A DNA stretch of 64,000 nt from JBIKWM01 sp044356305 (GCA_044356305.1 JBIKWM010000012.1:1-64000), one strand, 5' to 3'. Positions 23,429-32,700 are shown, counted from the stretch's first letter. Notes: generated from the letters alone by a model not told the origin. Program-made: numbers and translations.

Positions 23429-25327
23429 TCAATATAAGACCCTCAATCGCACGGTGTTTTCAACCGCGCGCAGTTCCTTCACCACATTGCGATCGTATTC
23501 CTTATCAATGTCTGAGATAAGGTAACCGATCTCTTCATCTGTTTTGAGATACTGGGCCAGCACGTTAATTCCACAACGGCTGAAAATACCATTGACCTGC
23601 GCCAGGATGCCCGGTACATTGTGGTGAATGTGCAGTAGTCGGTGGGCGCCTTTTTGCTCCGGTAGGCGGATGTTGGGCATATTTACACTGGCGTGGCTGT
23701 TGCCCGTATTAATGTAGTCTATCAAGCAGCCTGGCACATAGTGCGCAATGTTCTGCTGCGCCTCCTGTGTGCTACCGCCTGTGTGCGGGGTCAGGATAAC
23801 ATTGGACAGCCCTTGAAGGCCACTCGTAAATGTGGCCTTGTTGGCCGCAGGTTCCTCTGGAAAAACATCGACCGCAGCCCCACGCAGGTGTCCGCTCTCC
23901 AGGTGCCTGCGCAGTGCGATAAGGTCAACCACATGGCCTCGGCTTAGGTTGATAAACACGGCACCGGGCTTCATCAGTTTGAATTCCTTGTCTCCGATAA
24001 GGCCTGCGTTTGCCCTGTTGCCATCAATGTGCATTGTTATCACGTCAGCCTTTTTGAGCACCTCCTTCAGATTTGCGGCTTTGCGTGCGTTGCCAAGTGC
24101 TAGTTTCTCAAGCACATCATAAAAGATCACGTTCATGCCCAAAGCCTCGGCCAGCACACTGAGTTGCGACCCGATGTTGCCATACCCCACAATACCCAGT
24201 GTCTTGCCTCTCAGCTCGTTGCTGCCTTTGGCGCTCTTGTCCCATGTGCCTCCGTGCATGGCCGTGCTTGCCCTGAAGGTGCCGCGCATCAGCATGATCA
24301 TCTGCCCCAATGCAAGCTCCACCACGCTGCGCGTATTGCTGTAAGGGGCATTGAAAACAGCCACTCCACGCTTACGGGCGGCTTTCAGGTCAATCTGGTT
24401 GGTGCCGATACAGAATGCACCGATGGCAAGCAGTTTGTCGGCCTTGGCCAGCACCCTTTCGCTCACGTGCGTCTTCGAGCGGATACCCAGAATGCTCACA
24501 TCGCTGATGGCTGCCAAAAGTTCATCTTCACTAAGGCTATCAGGATGCGCCTCAACGGTATAGCCCTCATCAGTCAGCACCTTCACAGCATCAGGGTGGA
24601 TGCCTTCGAGCACCAGCACTTTGATCCGGTTCTTGGGATATGAGATGGCTCCTGGCAGATGGTTGCTGTACAGGAACTCATCAAAACTAGGAGTGACCAG
24701 ATCTGCCTTATCCAAGATGTTCTTGCGCGCCACATTCTCGGTAAAAGCGTAGAACTTATGGGCAATTCCAGCTTCTTTCATCTGGTAATCTGAGAAACCG
24801 TCACCGATCACATTTATCTCGCCCGGCAGGTCCATCAGCCTCAGTTGATCAATCTTGCCATTGGGCATGGCCAGCGGATTCGCCCTATCAAACCCGTTGA
24901 TGTAACCCTTTCTGTCAAAGGTGAAAGTGTTAGCGGCAATGCGTTCGGGCACGATGCCGTATTTGCCCATGATCGGGTCGATGAACTCTTTGAAACCGCA
25001 CGAGATGATCCAGATATCTGCGCGGTACTGCTTGAAGAAATCCTTGTTACGGGCAATGCTCTTAGAGATTTTCCGGCTCAGGCGTTTTATAAGCAGGTCG
25101 ATATGGTCGCGGTGGGCATTGAGAAGGCGCAACCTGCGCTCCAGGCTATCGGTAAAGGTGATCTCCCCGTCCACGCCCATGTCGGTGATGCGCGCTATCT
25201 CGCGCACTTTTTCCTCGCGCTTCGGGTCATTTTTCAGGCTGATGAGGGCAAGCTCCTCAAAAGCCTCCACCTGTGTCAGGGTGCTGTCGAAGTCGAAAAC
25301 GAACGTGCGGATAGGATTGTTGGCCAT
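23429..25327 (-). CDS. Bifunctional phosphoserine phosphatase / D-3-phosphoglycerate dehydrogenase (SerB-SerA fusion)
   Basis: A 632-residue fusion of two enzymes of serine biosynthesis. Residues ~1-220 are a HAD phosphatase with FDFDSTLTQVEAFEEL (nucleophile Asp12, acid/base Asp14) and NVIGDGFSDYQM. Residues ~235-540 are phosphoglycerate dehydrogenase with IGAFCIGTNQIDLKAA, NAD motif GIVGYGNIGSQ, LSRGHVVD (substrate Arg) and TPHTGGSTQEAQQNI (catalytic His). A C-terminal ACT domain (HNVPGILAQVNGIFSRCGIN) probably gives serine feedback. First and third steps of the pathway are thus joined; the middle enzyme SerC is not in this window, and the class III aminotransferase at 30371 is a different family. 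The gene is divergent from the PDZ protein. Confidence 0.9.
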   Translation of the reverse strand: MANNPIRTFVFDFDSTLTQVEAFEELALISLKNDPKREEKVREIARITDMGVDGEITFTDSLERRLRLLNAHRDHIDLLIKRLSRKISKSIARNKDFFKQYRADIWIISCGFKEFIDPIMGKYGIVPERIAANTFTFDRKGYINGFDRANPLAMPNGKIDQLRLMDLPGEINVIGDGFSDYQMKEAGIAHKFYAFTENVARKNILDKADLVTPSFDEFLYSNHLPGAISYPKNRIKVLVLEGIHPDAVKVLTDEGYTVEAHPDSLSEDELLAAISDVSILGIRSKTHVSERVLAKADKLLAIGAFCIGTNQIDLKAARKRGVAVFNAPYSNTRSVVELALGQMIMLMRGTFRASTAMHGGTWDKSAKGSNELRGKTLGIVGYGNIGSQLSVLAEALGMNVIFYDVLEKLALGNARKAANLKEVLKKADVITMHIDGNRANAGLIGDKEFKLMKPGAVFINLSRGHVVDLIALRRHLESGHLRGAAVDVFPEEPAANKATFTSGLQGLSNVILTPHTGGSTQEAQQNIAHYVPGCLIDYINTGNSHASVNMPNIRLPEQKGAHRLLHIHHNVPGILAQVNGIFSRCGINVLAQYLKTDEEIGYLISDIDKEYDRNVVKELRAVENTVRLRVLY

Positions 25328-25452
25328 GGTTTCTTATGGGGCGCGAATTTCACCACCTTCGTCAGGGCATGCACTGAGGCGTCCTCAATATCATCCACAA
25401 TCGCTTAACAGCCCTTAACAGGCATTAACAATGAGTTGGCAAACGGCCGTTT

Positions 25453-25460
25453 TACCTTCG
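25453..25460 (+). promoter_or_regulatory. -7 box TACCTTCG of the PDZ protein gene
   Basis: A TAnnTTTG variant 29 bp before the ATG at 25490. Confidence 0.45.
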
Positions 25461-25489
25461 CATCAGTTCAACAGAAAGTTCCACACACC

Positions 25490-26956
25490 ATGAGATCACT
25501 TCTCATTCCCATCGCCCTTCTTCCGTTGGTGGCCATGCAGGCCGCAGGTCAGGATCAGCGTACGGCCAAGGGTACCATTGAAATAGAGATTAATGAGAAC
25601 GGCCAGCGAAAAGTGGTCAGGCGCGAGTTCGACCCCAGTTCCGGGCAGGATATCAACGAGCTGCTCAAGGAGATGGACGTGCTGCAGGATATCGACCTGA
25701 AAGAAGGCGAGAAGGTTGAGATTCAGGTGCGCAAGAGCGTTAAGGACGGTGAAGATGAGGATGTCGACATCCGCATTCACGACCGTGGCAACGGGCGCAA
25801 GCATGTGACTGAGATTGCCGAAAGGCCTCTTCTCGGTGTGTTCATCAAGTCGTATACCTCTGGCAACGACCAGGTTAATGGCAAAACGCAGAAAGGCGCG
25901 TTGATAGAGAAGGTCGTGGCAGGCAGTGCAGCTGAAAAGGCCGGGCTAATGGCTGGCGACATCATAACAGGCATCAATGGCAGCACCATCAATGATGATG
26001 AGGAACTGCGGAAGTTCATCCGCAACCGCAAGGTGGGCGATGAGGTGACCGTGGTGTACCTGCGCAACGGGAAAGAGGAGTTTGCAAAGACCACCCTGGG
26101 AGCTGGAGATGAGGGCGACATGCCACAGTACCGTTTCTATGAGTTTGACGGCAAGAGCAACGGCACAGGCCGCATGATGCCTGAAGAATTTGAAGAACGG
26201 ATGCGCGACCTCGGCCGCGAGATAGAACGTCAGGTACGTGTGAATGTGGCGGGCAGACCCATGCTCGGGGTTACCAGCAACGGGAAGGACAACAATGCCA
26301 AGGGCGCCCTGGTCGATGACATTGTCGATGGTTCGGCCGCTGCGGAGATGGGGATACAAAAGGGCGATGTTATCACGTCAATCAATGGGCAGAAAGTGAA
26401 CGGATTTAGCGACCTGGCCGGCAAAGTGCAGGCCATGAAGGTGGATGATGAAGTGACGGTTACTCTGCTGCGCGATGGGAAGGAACAGACCATCAAAGGC
26501 CGTTTGAAACAACGTGGCGAAGAGTATGGCAATTTTGATTGGAACTGGAATTGGAATGATGCGCCAAGTGCCCCTGAAATGGACGAAGATGCTGACCGTG
26601 TGATAATGGAGACCCGCGTGCGTATCGAAATACGCGACCTGACACCAGAGGAGCAATCCTTGGTGGCAACCAATGCAGGTGTCAGTCCCGATCAGGAACT
26701 GAGCATTGACCGCATCGAGTTCGCCCCTAATCCAACTGACGGCACATTCACCCTCGAGTTCGACCTGCCATCGACCGAGAAGACCCGCGTTCTGGTGCTC
26801 AATGCCACCGGAGCCAAGGTGCATGAGGAGATCCTTGGCCGATTTGACGGGCACTACCGCAGAAGTATCGATCTTTCAGATCAGCCCAACGGCATATACT
26901 TCGTGGTGATAGCCCAGGGCAACAGCCAGTTCACCCGCAAGATTATCCGTCAGTGA
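25490..26956 (+). CDS. Secreted double-PDZ protein with T9SS sorting domain
   Basis: A 488-residue exported protein: signal peptide MRSLLIPIALLPLVAMQAAG, an acidic/charged region, and two PDZ domains. PDZ1 runs from RPLLGVFIKSYTSG through SAAEKAGLMAGDIITGINGS; PDZ2 from RPMLGVTSNGKDNNAK through SAAAEMGIQKGDVITSINGQ. There is no protease domain, so it is a scaffold or peptide-binding protein. The last ~80 residues (FAPNPTDGTFTLEFDLP through QPNGIYFVVIAQGNSQFTRKIIRQ) are a type A T9SS sorting domain. It lies 391 bp upstream of porX, a T9SS regulator. Confidence 0.85.
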   Translation: MRSLLIPIALLPLVAMQAAGQDQRTAKGTIEIEINENGQRKVVRREFDPSSGQDINELLKEMDVLQDIDLKEGEKVEIQVRKSVKDGEDEDVDIRIHDRGNGRKHVTEIAERPLLGVFIKSYTSGNDQVNGKTQKGALIEKVVAGSAAEKAGLMAGDIITGINGSTINDDEELRKFIRNRKVGDEVTVVYLRNGKEEFAKTTLGAGDEGDMPQYRFYEFDGKSNGTGRMMPEEFEERMRDLGREIERQVRVNVAGRPMLGVTSNGKDNNAKGALVDDIVDGSAAAEMGIQKGDVITSINGQKVNGFSDLAGKVQAMKVDDEVTVTLLRDGKEQTIKGRLKQRGEEYGNFDWNWNWNDAPSAPEMDEDADRVIMETRVRIEIRDLTPEEQSLVATNAGVSPDQELSIDRIEFAPNPTDGTFTLEFDLPSTEKTRVLVLNATGAKVHEEILGRFDGHYRRSIDLSDQPNGIYFVVIAQGNSQFTRKIIRQ

Positions 26957-27182
26957 AACCGGGACTATTTCGGGTCACCGGGTGTATTTAAGGTCTGTTG
27001 ATTGACTGGCCGTGGCCTCAGTCCAGATGTCGTGATCAGTGATTGGTCAACGATTTGGGCTGAGCGTTGTACCGAGCAGGTGAATCAGCAGTCGTCAGAC
27101 CATGTCCTTAGTGACAGTTTTCGATTCACGAAATTCATGGTTTAGCACTGAAGAATTCCGATTAGCGCTATTTACCTTCAGA

Positions 27183-27225
27183 GTGCGAGGCATGAGCCCT
27201 TTTGGCCCATGTGCTCGCATTTTTC
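27183..27225 (+). terminator. Strong hairpin followed by T-run, no obvious upstream gene
   Basis: TGCGAG pairs with CTCGCA, extended by GCATG and GGCC/CATG pairs, and TTTTTCTTT follows. The nearest upstream stop codon on this strand is about 230 bp away. Confidence 0.65.
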
Positions 27226-27309
27226 TTTGACTTGGCGGTATGGTCATTCTCCAGGACGCCCAGTTTCCATTTCTACACAATAACCTGCCTGTACCCCCGT
27301 TGGCGCGGC

Positions 27310-27317
27310 TACTTTCG
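27310..27317 (+). promoter_or_regulatory. -7 box TACTTTCG of porX
   Basis: The same word as before clpX and the thioesterase operon, 30 bp before the porX ATG. Confidence 0.5.
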
Positions 27318-27347
27318 CTCACCTTAAAAAGAACACGCAAGAAAATT

Positions 27348-28901
27348 ATGGATGCCATCCACATACTCTGGGCCGATGACGAGATCGATCTGCTCAAGCC
27401 GCACATGCTTTTCCTCAAAGAGAAAGGCTACGAGGTGACTACCGCCACCAATGGCGATGATGCCTTGGATCTGTTCGACTCCGGTAAGTTCGATATCGTA
27501 TTTCTCGATGAGAACATGCCGGGACTTTCCGGCCTCGAGACTTTGACCCAGCTTAAGGCCAAGAACAACCTCATACCGGTGGTGATGATCACCAAGAGCG
27601 AGGCTGAGCACATCATGGAAGAGGCTATCGGCAGCAAGATTTCCGATTACCTGATAAAGCCGGTCAATCCGAATCAGATCCTGCTCACGCTGAAGAAGAA
27701 CATTGACAACAAGCGGCTTGAACGGGAAAAAGTGGCATCAGAATATCAGCGCGAATTCCGCGAGATAGGCATGCGGCTTGGCGACCGTCTCAGTTTTGCC
27801 GAGTGGAAGGAGCTGTACCGCAGGCTGGTGCATTGGGAGTTGGAAATGGGCCGCACAGGCGAGGAAGGCATGGCCGAGATCATAGCCATGCAGAAGACCG
27901 AGGCCAACCTTCAGTTTTTCAAGTACATAGAACGCAACTACACCGATCTGCTCAACGGCAAAGTTGACGATGTGCCCACCATGAGCCATACCCTGTTCAA
28001 GAAACAGGTGGCCCCGCTGGTAGGAAAGGGCAAGCCCACCTTTTTTGTGGTGATTGACAACCTGCGCTACGACCAATGGGAAATGATCAGACCCATGGTG
28101 CTAGAGAAGTTCCGATCCACCTCCGATGATCTTTATATGAGCATTTTGCCAACAGCAACGCAATATGCCCGCAACGCCATTTTCGCAGGGCTCATGCCAT
28201 CCGAAATTGAGAGACGCTACCCCAACTGGTGGCTGAACGATGAGGACGAGGGCGGCAAGAACCAATTTGAGAGCGAGTTCATGACCGAGCAGCTTAAAAG
28301 ACTGGGCATGAACGTGAAAATGACCTACAACAAGATAACCAACAACGCTGCGGGCAAGCGCCTGGTGGACCAGGTGCCCAACCTGATGACCAGCGATCTG
28401 AATGTCATCGTTTACAATTTTGTGGACATGCTCAGTCATGCGCGTACCGAAATGGAGGTGATACGCGAGCTGGCCGATGACGAACCTGCCTATCGGAGCA
28501 TCACGCGCAGCTGGTACGAGCACTCGCCCTTGCGCGACATTCTTGAGCGAGTAGCCGATTACGATGTCAACCTTGTGATCAGTACCGACCATGGAACCAT
28601 CCGTGTGAAAGAGCCGAGCAAGGTTGTGGGCGACCGCAATACCAACACCAACCTGCGCTACAAGCAGGCCAAGAACCTGAGCTACGAGAAACGCGATGTG
28701 CTGGAGGTGCGAAACCCTCAGGATGCGTTCCTGCCGCGCATGCACGTTAGCCAGTCGTTCATCTTCGCCAAAGGAGACATCTTCTTCGCCTATCCCAACA
28801 ATTACAATCAGTATGTTGCCATGTTCCGCAACACATTTCAACATGGTGGCATCTCGCTCGAGGAGATGTTGATCCCTATTGTCACGCTGGTCTCGCGCTG
28901 A
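27348..28901 (+). CDS. porX: T9SS response regulator/phosphodiesterase PorX
   Basis: A 517-residue protein with an N-terminal receiver domain (ILWADDEIDLLKPHMLFL; phospho-acceptor Asp54 in VFLDENMPGLSG; Lys in YLIKPVNPNQ), a helical linker, and a C-terminal PglZ/alkaline-phosphatase-like domain. The latter includes PTFFVVIDNLRYDQWE, ILPTATQYARNAIFAGLMP, NFVDMLSHART and VISTDHGTIRVKEPS, with Asp/Thr/His metal ligands. This layout and length match PorX, which with PorY and a sigma factor controls type IX secretion genes in Porphyromonas and relatives. porY is not adjacent. Start MDAIHILWADDE is chosen over an upstream extension. Confidence 0.92.
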   Translation: MDAIHILWADDEIDLLKPHMLFLKEKGYEVTTATNGDDALDLFDSGKFDIVFLDENMPGLSGLETLTQLKAKNNLIPVVMITKSEAEHIMEEAIGSKISDYLIKPVNPNQILLTLKKNIDNKRLEREKVASEYQREFREIGMRLGDRLSFAEWKELYRRLVHWELEMGRTGEEGMAEIIAMQKTEANLQFFKYIERNYTDLLNGKVDDVPTMSHTLFKKQVAPLVGKGKPTFFVVIDNLRYDQWEMIRPMVLEKFRSTSDDLYMSILPTATQYARNAIFAGLMPSEIERRYPNWWLNDEDEGGKNQFESEFMTEQLKRLGMNVKMTYNKITNNAAGKRLVDQVPNLMTSDLNVIVYNFVDMLSHARTEMEVIRELADDEPAYRSITRSWYEHSPLRDILERVADYDVNLVISTDHGTIRVKEPSKVVGDRNTNTNLRYKQAKNLSYEKRDVLEVRNPQDAFLPRMHVSQSFIFAKGDIFFAYPNNYNQYVAMFRNTFQHGGISLEEMLIPIVTLVSR

Positions 28902-29018
28902 GCATTGGGGCAGGTCCTAGCACATTCCCGGATGGCCTGATAGAATGTGTGGTGGTATGGCTCATTCGTCTTACCTCCACTGCTTTTCTCATAGAAGTAG
29001 GCAACTGCCACGCGGTCA

Positions 29019-29026
29019 TACATTTG
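29019..29026 (+). promoter_or_regulatory. -7 box TACATTTG of the haloperoxidase-like gene
   Basis: Exact TAnnTTTG match, 24 bp before the ATG at 29051. Confidence 0.55.
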
Positions 29027-29050
29027 CGGCAATTAAGGTAAGTTGACATC

Positions 29051-30364
29051 ATGCGAAGAGTTTATGCCCCACTTCTGTTCTTGACCCTCGTCCTCACAAA
29101 CAGTTGCGATGATGGCATAGTGCCACCACCTGACCTGCCCGATGACAGCGTGACCGGCAAGGCCGAGCTGCAGGAATGGCTTGAGGATGCCACCGAGATA
29201 CTGCACCGGACCGGGTACAACGGTCCCATGGCATCGCGCATCATGGCCTATACAGCCATAGCCTATTATGAAGGATTCGCAGTCGGTTTTGATGATATGC
29301 CCTCATTGGCCGGCAAGCTGAACGGTCTCGACAGTCTGCCTAAAGGTGCCACTGGCGAGACATACAACTACGCCCTTGTGAGTGCGGCCAGCACCATGAA
29401 GGTGATGTCGCGGCTTTTTCAGAACGATGGCGACAACAACCTGCTTCAGATCAGCACCACTTTCAACACATTGGTTAACCGATACACACAGTACGGGGTG
29501 AGCCAGAATGTGATTGACCGCTCTGTGCTGCTGGGCTATTCCATTGGCGATGGCATCATTGCCTGGATCAACGATGACAATTACAACGAGGCCATCGAAG
29601 GCACTTTCGCAGGCGGCACAGGGGCCGATATCTGGAGGCCCACCCCACCTTCAAACTATGCCGGTCTGCTGCCCAACTGGTGGGTGATCAGGCCGTTCAG
29701 CTACACATTCGAGGAGCTTTTCGCCATCTGCCCGCCCGATGCGCCCACCCCATTTTCGCTCAACGCCAACAGCGAGTACATGCTGGCCTTAGAGGACATC
29801 CTGCAGGTAACTGCCAACCTGAACTCCGACCAGCAGAACATGGCCGGATATTGGGCCGATGAGCGCAACAGTTTCAGCATCAGCGGGCACTATGCCAACA
29901 TACTTTCACAACTGCTCAGCCAGTCTGACGATGTTGATGGCAAAGAGGCCGCACGCACATTCGCCCAGTTGAGCATAGCCCTGGCTGATATCCACATTGC
30001 AGCCTGGCAGGTGAAGTATGATGTGCAGCGCATCCGTCCTGTCAGCGTTATCCGATACCAGATTGACCCCAACTGGCTGAGTCCCATAGCCGCCATGCCC
30101 GCACCGGAGTTCCCGAGCGAGCGTGCTGCCTGTGCCGAGGCTGCCAAGGCCATTTTCACGGCCAATCTGGGCGATATGGCCTTTACCGATTCCACCTACT
30201 ATACCTCTGATCTGGGCGTGCGCTCCTTCACCGGATTCGCGCAGATGGCCGATGAGGCCAGTCTGGCACAGGTGTATGCCGGCACCGAACTGCGGGCCAC
30301 AACCGAAAAGAGCCGTTATTCGGGTCAGTGCATGGCCGATCGGGTCCGCGCCATGTTCGAGTGA
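29051..30364 (+). CDS. Vanadium-haloperoxidase/PAP2-related lipoprotein, active-site histidines replaced
   Basis: A 437-residue lipoprotein (lipobox Cys19 in VLTNSC). The fold elements of Bacteroidota vanadium-dependent haloperoxidases are present: the early helix pair with MASRIMAYTAIAYYEGFA, KYDVQRIRPVSVIR (Lys and Arg-Pro), and PAPEFPSERAACAEA followed by RSFTGFAQMADEASLAQVYAGTELRATTEKSR. In active members I expect PSGH and G-I-H-x-R at the last two sites. Here they read PSER and GTELR, so both histidines that bind vanadate or act in catalysis are missing. It is probably catalytically altered or a binding protein. Confidence 0.8.
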   Translation: MRRVYAPLLFLTLVLTNSCDDGIVPPPDLPDDSVTGKAELQEWLEDATEILHRTGYNGPMASRIMAYTAIAYYEGFAVGFDDMPSLAGKLNGLDSLPKGATGETYNYALVSAASTMKVMSRLFQNDGDNNLLQISTTFNTLVNRYTQYGVSQNVIDRSVLLGYSIGDGIIAWINDDNYNEAIEGTFAGGTGADIWRPTPPSNYAGLLPNWWVIRPFSYTFEELFAICPPDAPTPFSLNANSEYMLALEDILQVTANLNSDQQNMAGYWADERNSFSISGHYANILSQLLSQSDDVDGKEAARTFAQLSIALADIHIAAWQVKYDVQRIRPVSVIRYQIDPNWLSPIAAMPAPEFPSERAACAEAAKAIFTANLGDMAFTDSTYYTSDLGVRSFTGFAQMADEASLAQVYAGTELRATTEKSRYSGQCMADRVRAMFE

Positions 30365-30370
30365 TCAACC

Positions 30371-31546
30371 CTACAGCGCACCCAGCACGATGTCACAGGC
30401 TGTGTGTGCCTCTTCATCGGTCATGATCAGGGGAGGGGCTATGCGCAGGGCGGTGTCGCAGAACAGGAACCAGTCGGTTATCACACCCCGTTCCAGGCAT
30501 CTGGCAATGACTGATTGAACAAGGGCTGCATCGCCAAGCTCCAGGGCAAGTAGCGCACCGCGTCCCCGTATCTCTTTTATTTTCGGGTGAATGAGCCGCT
30601 GGCGGAAGATGGATTCCAACACAGTGGCCCGCTCCATCAGCCCACCGGATTGTACCACCCGTAGCCCGGCCAGCCCGGCCGCACAGCTCACGGGGTGCCC
30701 TCCAAAGGTGGTGATGTGCCCCAGAACCGGGTCGTGCGTGAACAGCGACATCAGTTCCTTACGTGCCACAAGGGCCCCGATGGGCATTCCGGCCCCCATC
30801 CCTTTGGCCATCAGCACCATATCGGGCACCACACCCGCATCCATAAAGGCAAACATGCTGCCCGTGCGCCCGAAACCGCTCTGAATCTCATCCACAACCA
30901 TCAGGGTGCCCGTGTTGTCGCATCGCCTGCGCACCGCACGTAGATAATCGGCTGTCAGTGGCCGTGCCCCGGCCTCGCCCTGTACCGCCTCTATGAAGAT
31001 GGCCGCGGTTCGCCTGTTCACCTGGTCCAGTTGCTCGGCTATGTTGGGGTCCAACCGCAGGGTGTCGGGTAGGAGGGGAGTGTACGGGGCGCGCAACATG
31101 TCGTGGCCCATCATGCCCAATGCGCCCAAGGTGCTGCCATGGTAGGCATTGCGCAGCGTGGCAAACTGGGTGCGGCCTGTGGCCCGTACCGCCAGCTTCA
31201 GGGCACCTTCTGTGGCCTCGCTGCCACTGTTGACAAAATAGACGCTGTCCAGTACATCGGGCAGTAGGCCGCAGATCGCCTCGGCAAATTGCACTTGCGT
31301 GGCCTGTACCGTCTCACCGTACACCATCAGGTGCATGTGCCTTGTGGTCTGCTCGGTCACAGCCTGCACCACAGCCGGGTGGCAGTGCCCCAGGTTGCTC
31401 ACCGAAATGCCCGCGATCAGGTCAATGTACCGTTTTCCGTCCGTCCCTATCTGATACACCCCCTCGGCATGGCTTATCTCCAGACCCAACGGGGAGGGCG
31501 ATGTCTGCGCCACATGACGCAGGAACAGTTGTCGGAGGCTGGTCAT
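30371..31546 (-). CDS. Class III aminotransferase (acetylornithine/GABA type)
   Basis: A 391-residue PLP enzyme. It shows FVNSGSEATEGALKLAVRATGR, YHGSTLGALGMMGHD, VVDEIQSGFGRTGSMFAF (PLP-ring Asp), and the PLP Lys in VLMAKGMGAGMPIGA, plus GHITTFGGHPVSCAAGL. The family includes ArgD, GabT and LysN-like enzymes; no arginine genes are nearby, so the substrate is open. It lies 5 bp downstream of the cysteine desulfurase gene and is likely co-transcribed. Confidence 0.88.
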   Translation of the reverse strand: MTSLRQLFLRHVAQTSPSPLGLEISHAEGVYQIGTDGKRYIDLIAGISVSNLGHCHPAVVQAVTEQTTRHMHLMVYGETVQATQVQFAEAICGLLPDVLDSVYFVNSGSEATEGALKLAVRATGRTQFATLRNAYHGSTLGALGMMGHDMLRAPYTPLLPDTLRLDPNIAEQLDQVNRRTAAIFIEAVQGEAGARPLTADYLRAVRRRCDNTGTLMVVDEIQSGFGRTGSMFAFMDAGVVPDMVLMAKGMGAGMPIGALVARKELMSLFTHDPVLGHITTFGGHPVSCAAGLAGLRVVQSGGLMERATVLESIFRQRLIHPKIKEIRGRGALLALELGDAALVQSVIARCLERGVITDWFLFCDTALRIAPPLIMTDEEAHTACDIVLGAL

Positions 31547-31551
31547 TCCGG

Positions 31552-32700
31552 TCAGGCCGTGGCAGGTGCCTTGGCATATAGCCTTACCAGACAGTCAATG
31601 GCATAGTCAACATCAGCCTTGGAGGTATATCGCGAGAAGGAGAACCTGACCGCTGGCCTGCTGTGGTCACGGGGCAGTTGGGCCAGCACGTGGCTGCCCT
31701 TCTGGCTGCCCGATGAGCATGCGCTGCCCCCCGATGCCGCCACACCCATTATGTCAAGGTTGAAAAGCATCATGTCAGCTATCGGTGTGGCCGGCAGGTC
31801 CACATTCAGTACCGTGTACAATGACCGTCCTGCGGCATCGCCATTGAATCCCACACCGGGCAACTCCTGTCGCAACCGCGCCATCATGTGGTCCTTAATG
31901 CCCTGCACGTGCCGTTGATGACCCTCCATGTCCTGATGACACATGTCCAGCGCCTTGGCCAGACCCACTATGCCATAGATGTTCTCGGTGCCGCCCCGCA
32001 TGTTGCGTTCCTGGGCCCCGCCCTGCAGGATGGGGCTGATGCGCACATCGCTGTTCATATACAGGAACCCGATTCCCTTTGGGCCGTGGAACTTGTGGGC
32101 CGAGCAGGTGACAAAGTGGATACCCAGGGCAGACAGGTCCATGCCGTAATGGCCCATGGTCTGCACCGTGTCGCTGTGGAAATACGCACCGTGCTTCCGG
32201 CAGAGCCGCGCCACCGCCCCTATGTCGGTCAGGTTGCCTATCTCGTTGTTGGCATGCATCAGGCTCACAAGCGTGGGGCCGTACGACCGGTCCTCCAGCA
32301 TCTGGGCCAGATGCTCCATGTCCACATGCCCATCGGCCAGCAGGTCCACTTCTGCTATGGTCACCCCTTGGTGCGCCATACTCTCCACCGTATGCGTCAC
32401 CGCGTGGTGCTCAATGGCCGATGATATGATGCGCCTCACCCCAAGGTCGCGCACACTGCACACCAGCGCCATGTTGTCAGCCTCCGTTCCGCCCGAGGTG
32501 AACACGATCTCTCCCGGCTGGCAGTTCAGCAGCCGCGCCACCGTCCGTCTCGACCGCTCTATCTCAGCTTTCGCCTCGCGGCCATATCCGTGCACTGACG
32601 ATGGATTGCCGAAACACGTGTTCATCACACGCGTCATCTCAGCTATCACCTCCGGGGCCATCGGGGTTGTGGCCGCATTATCCAGATAGACCCTTTGCAT
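31552..32700 (-). CDS. Cysteine desulfurase (NifS/IscS family)
   Basis: A 382-residue PLP enzyme that removes sulfur from cysteine for Fe-S clusters or thiolation. MQRVYLDNAATTPMAPEVI opens the protein; EIVFTSGGTEADNMAL, the PLP Lys in TCSAHKFHGPKGIGFLYM, and the loop ASGGSACSSGSQKGSHVL with the persulfide Cys all fit IscS/NifS-type group I desulfurases. No iscU or iscR is adjacent; it is followed by an aminotransferase, so its sulfur acceptor is not evident from context. Confidence 0.92.
   Translation of the reverse strand: MQRVYLDNAATTPMAPEVIAEMTRVMNTCFGNPSSVHGYGREAKAEIERSRRTVARLLNCQPGEIVFTSGGTEADNMALVCSVRDLGVRRIISSAIEHHAVTHTVESMAHQGVTIAEVDLLADGHVDMEHLAQMLEDRSYGPTLVSLMHANNEIGNLTDIGAVARLCRKHGAYFHSDTVQTMGHYGMDLSALGIHFVTCSAHKFHGPKGIGFLYMNSDVRISPILQGGAQERNMRGGTENIYGIVGLAKALDMCHQDMEGHQRHVQGIKDHMMARLRQELPGVGFNGDAAGRSLYTVLNVDLPATPIADMMLFNLDIMGVAASGGSACSSGSQKGSHVLAQLPRDHSRPAVRFSFSRYTSKADVDYAIDCLVRLYAKAPATA

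Larger units (their letters stand above)
26957..27347 (+). other. Intergenic region before porX
   Basis: No convincing gene is present. The region holds a TACCTTCA promoter-like word near 27173, immediately followed by the hairpin-terminator at 27183-27225, and then the porX promoter box at 27310. A short non-coding transcript is possible. Confidence 0.4.

Noticed and set aside
28838..29032. 64-codon minus-strand open frame between porX and the haloperoxidase-like gene
   Set aside because: Overlaps the end of porX, has no signal or domain, and runs against the promoter of the downstream gene.
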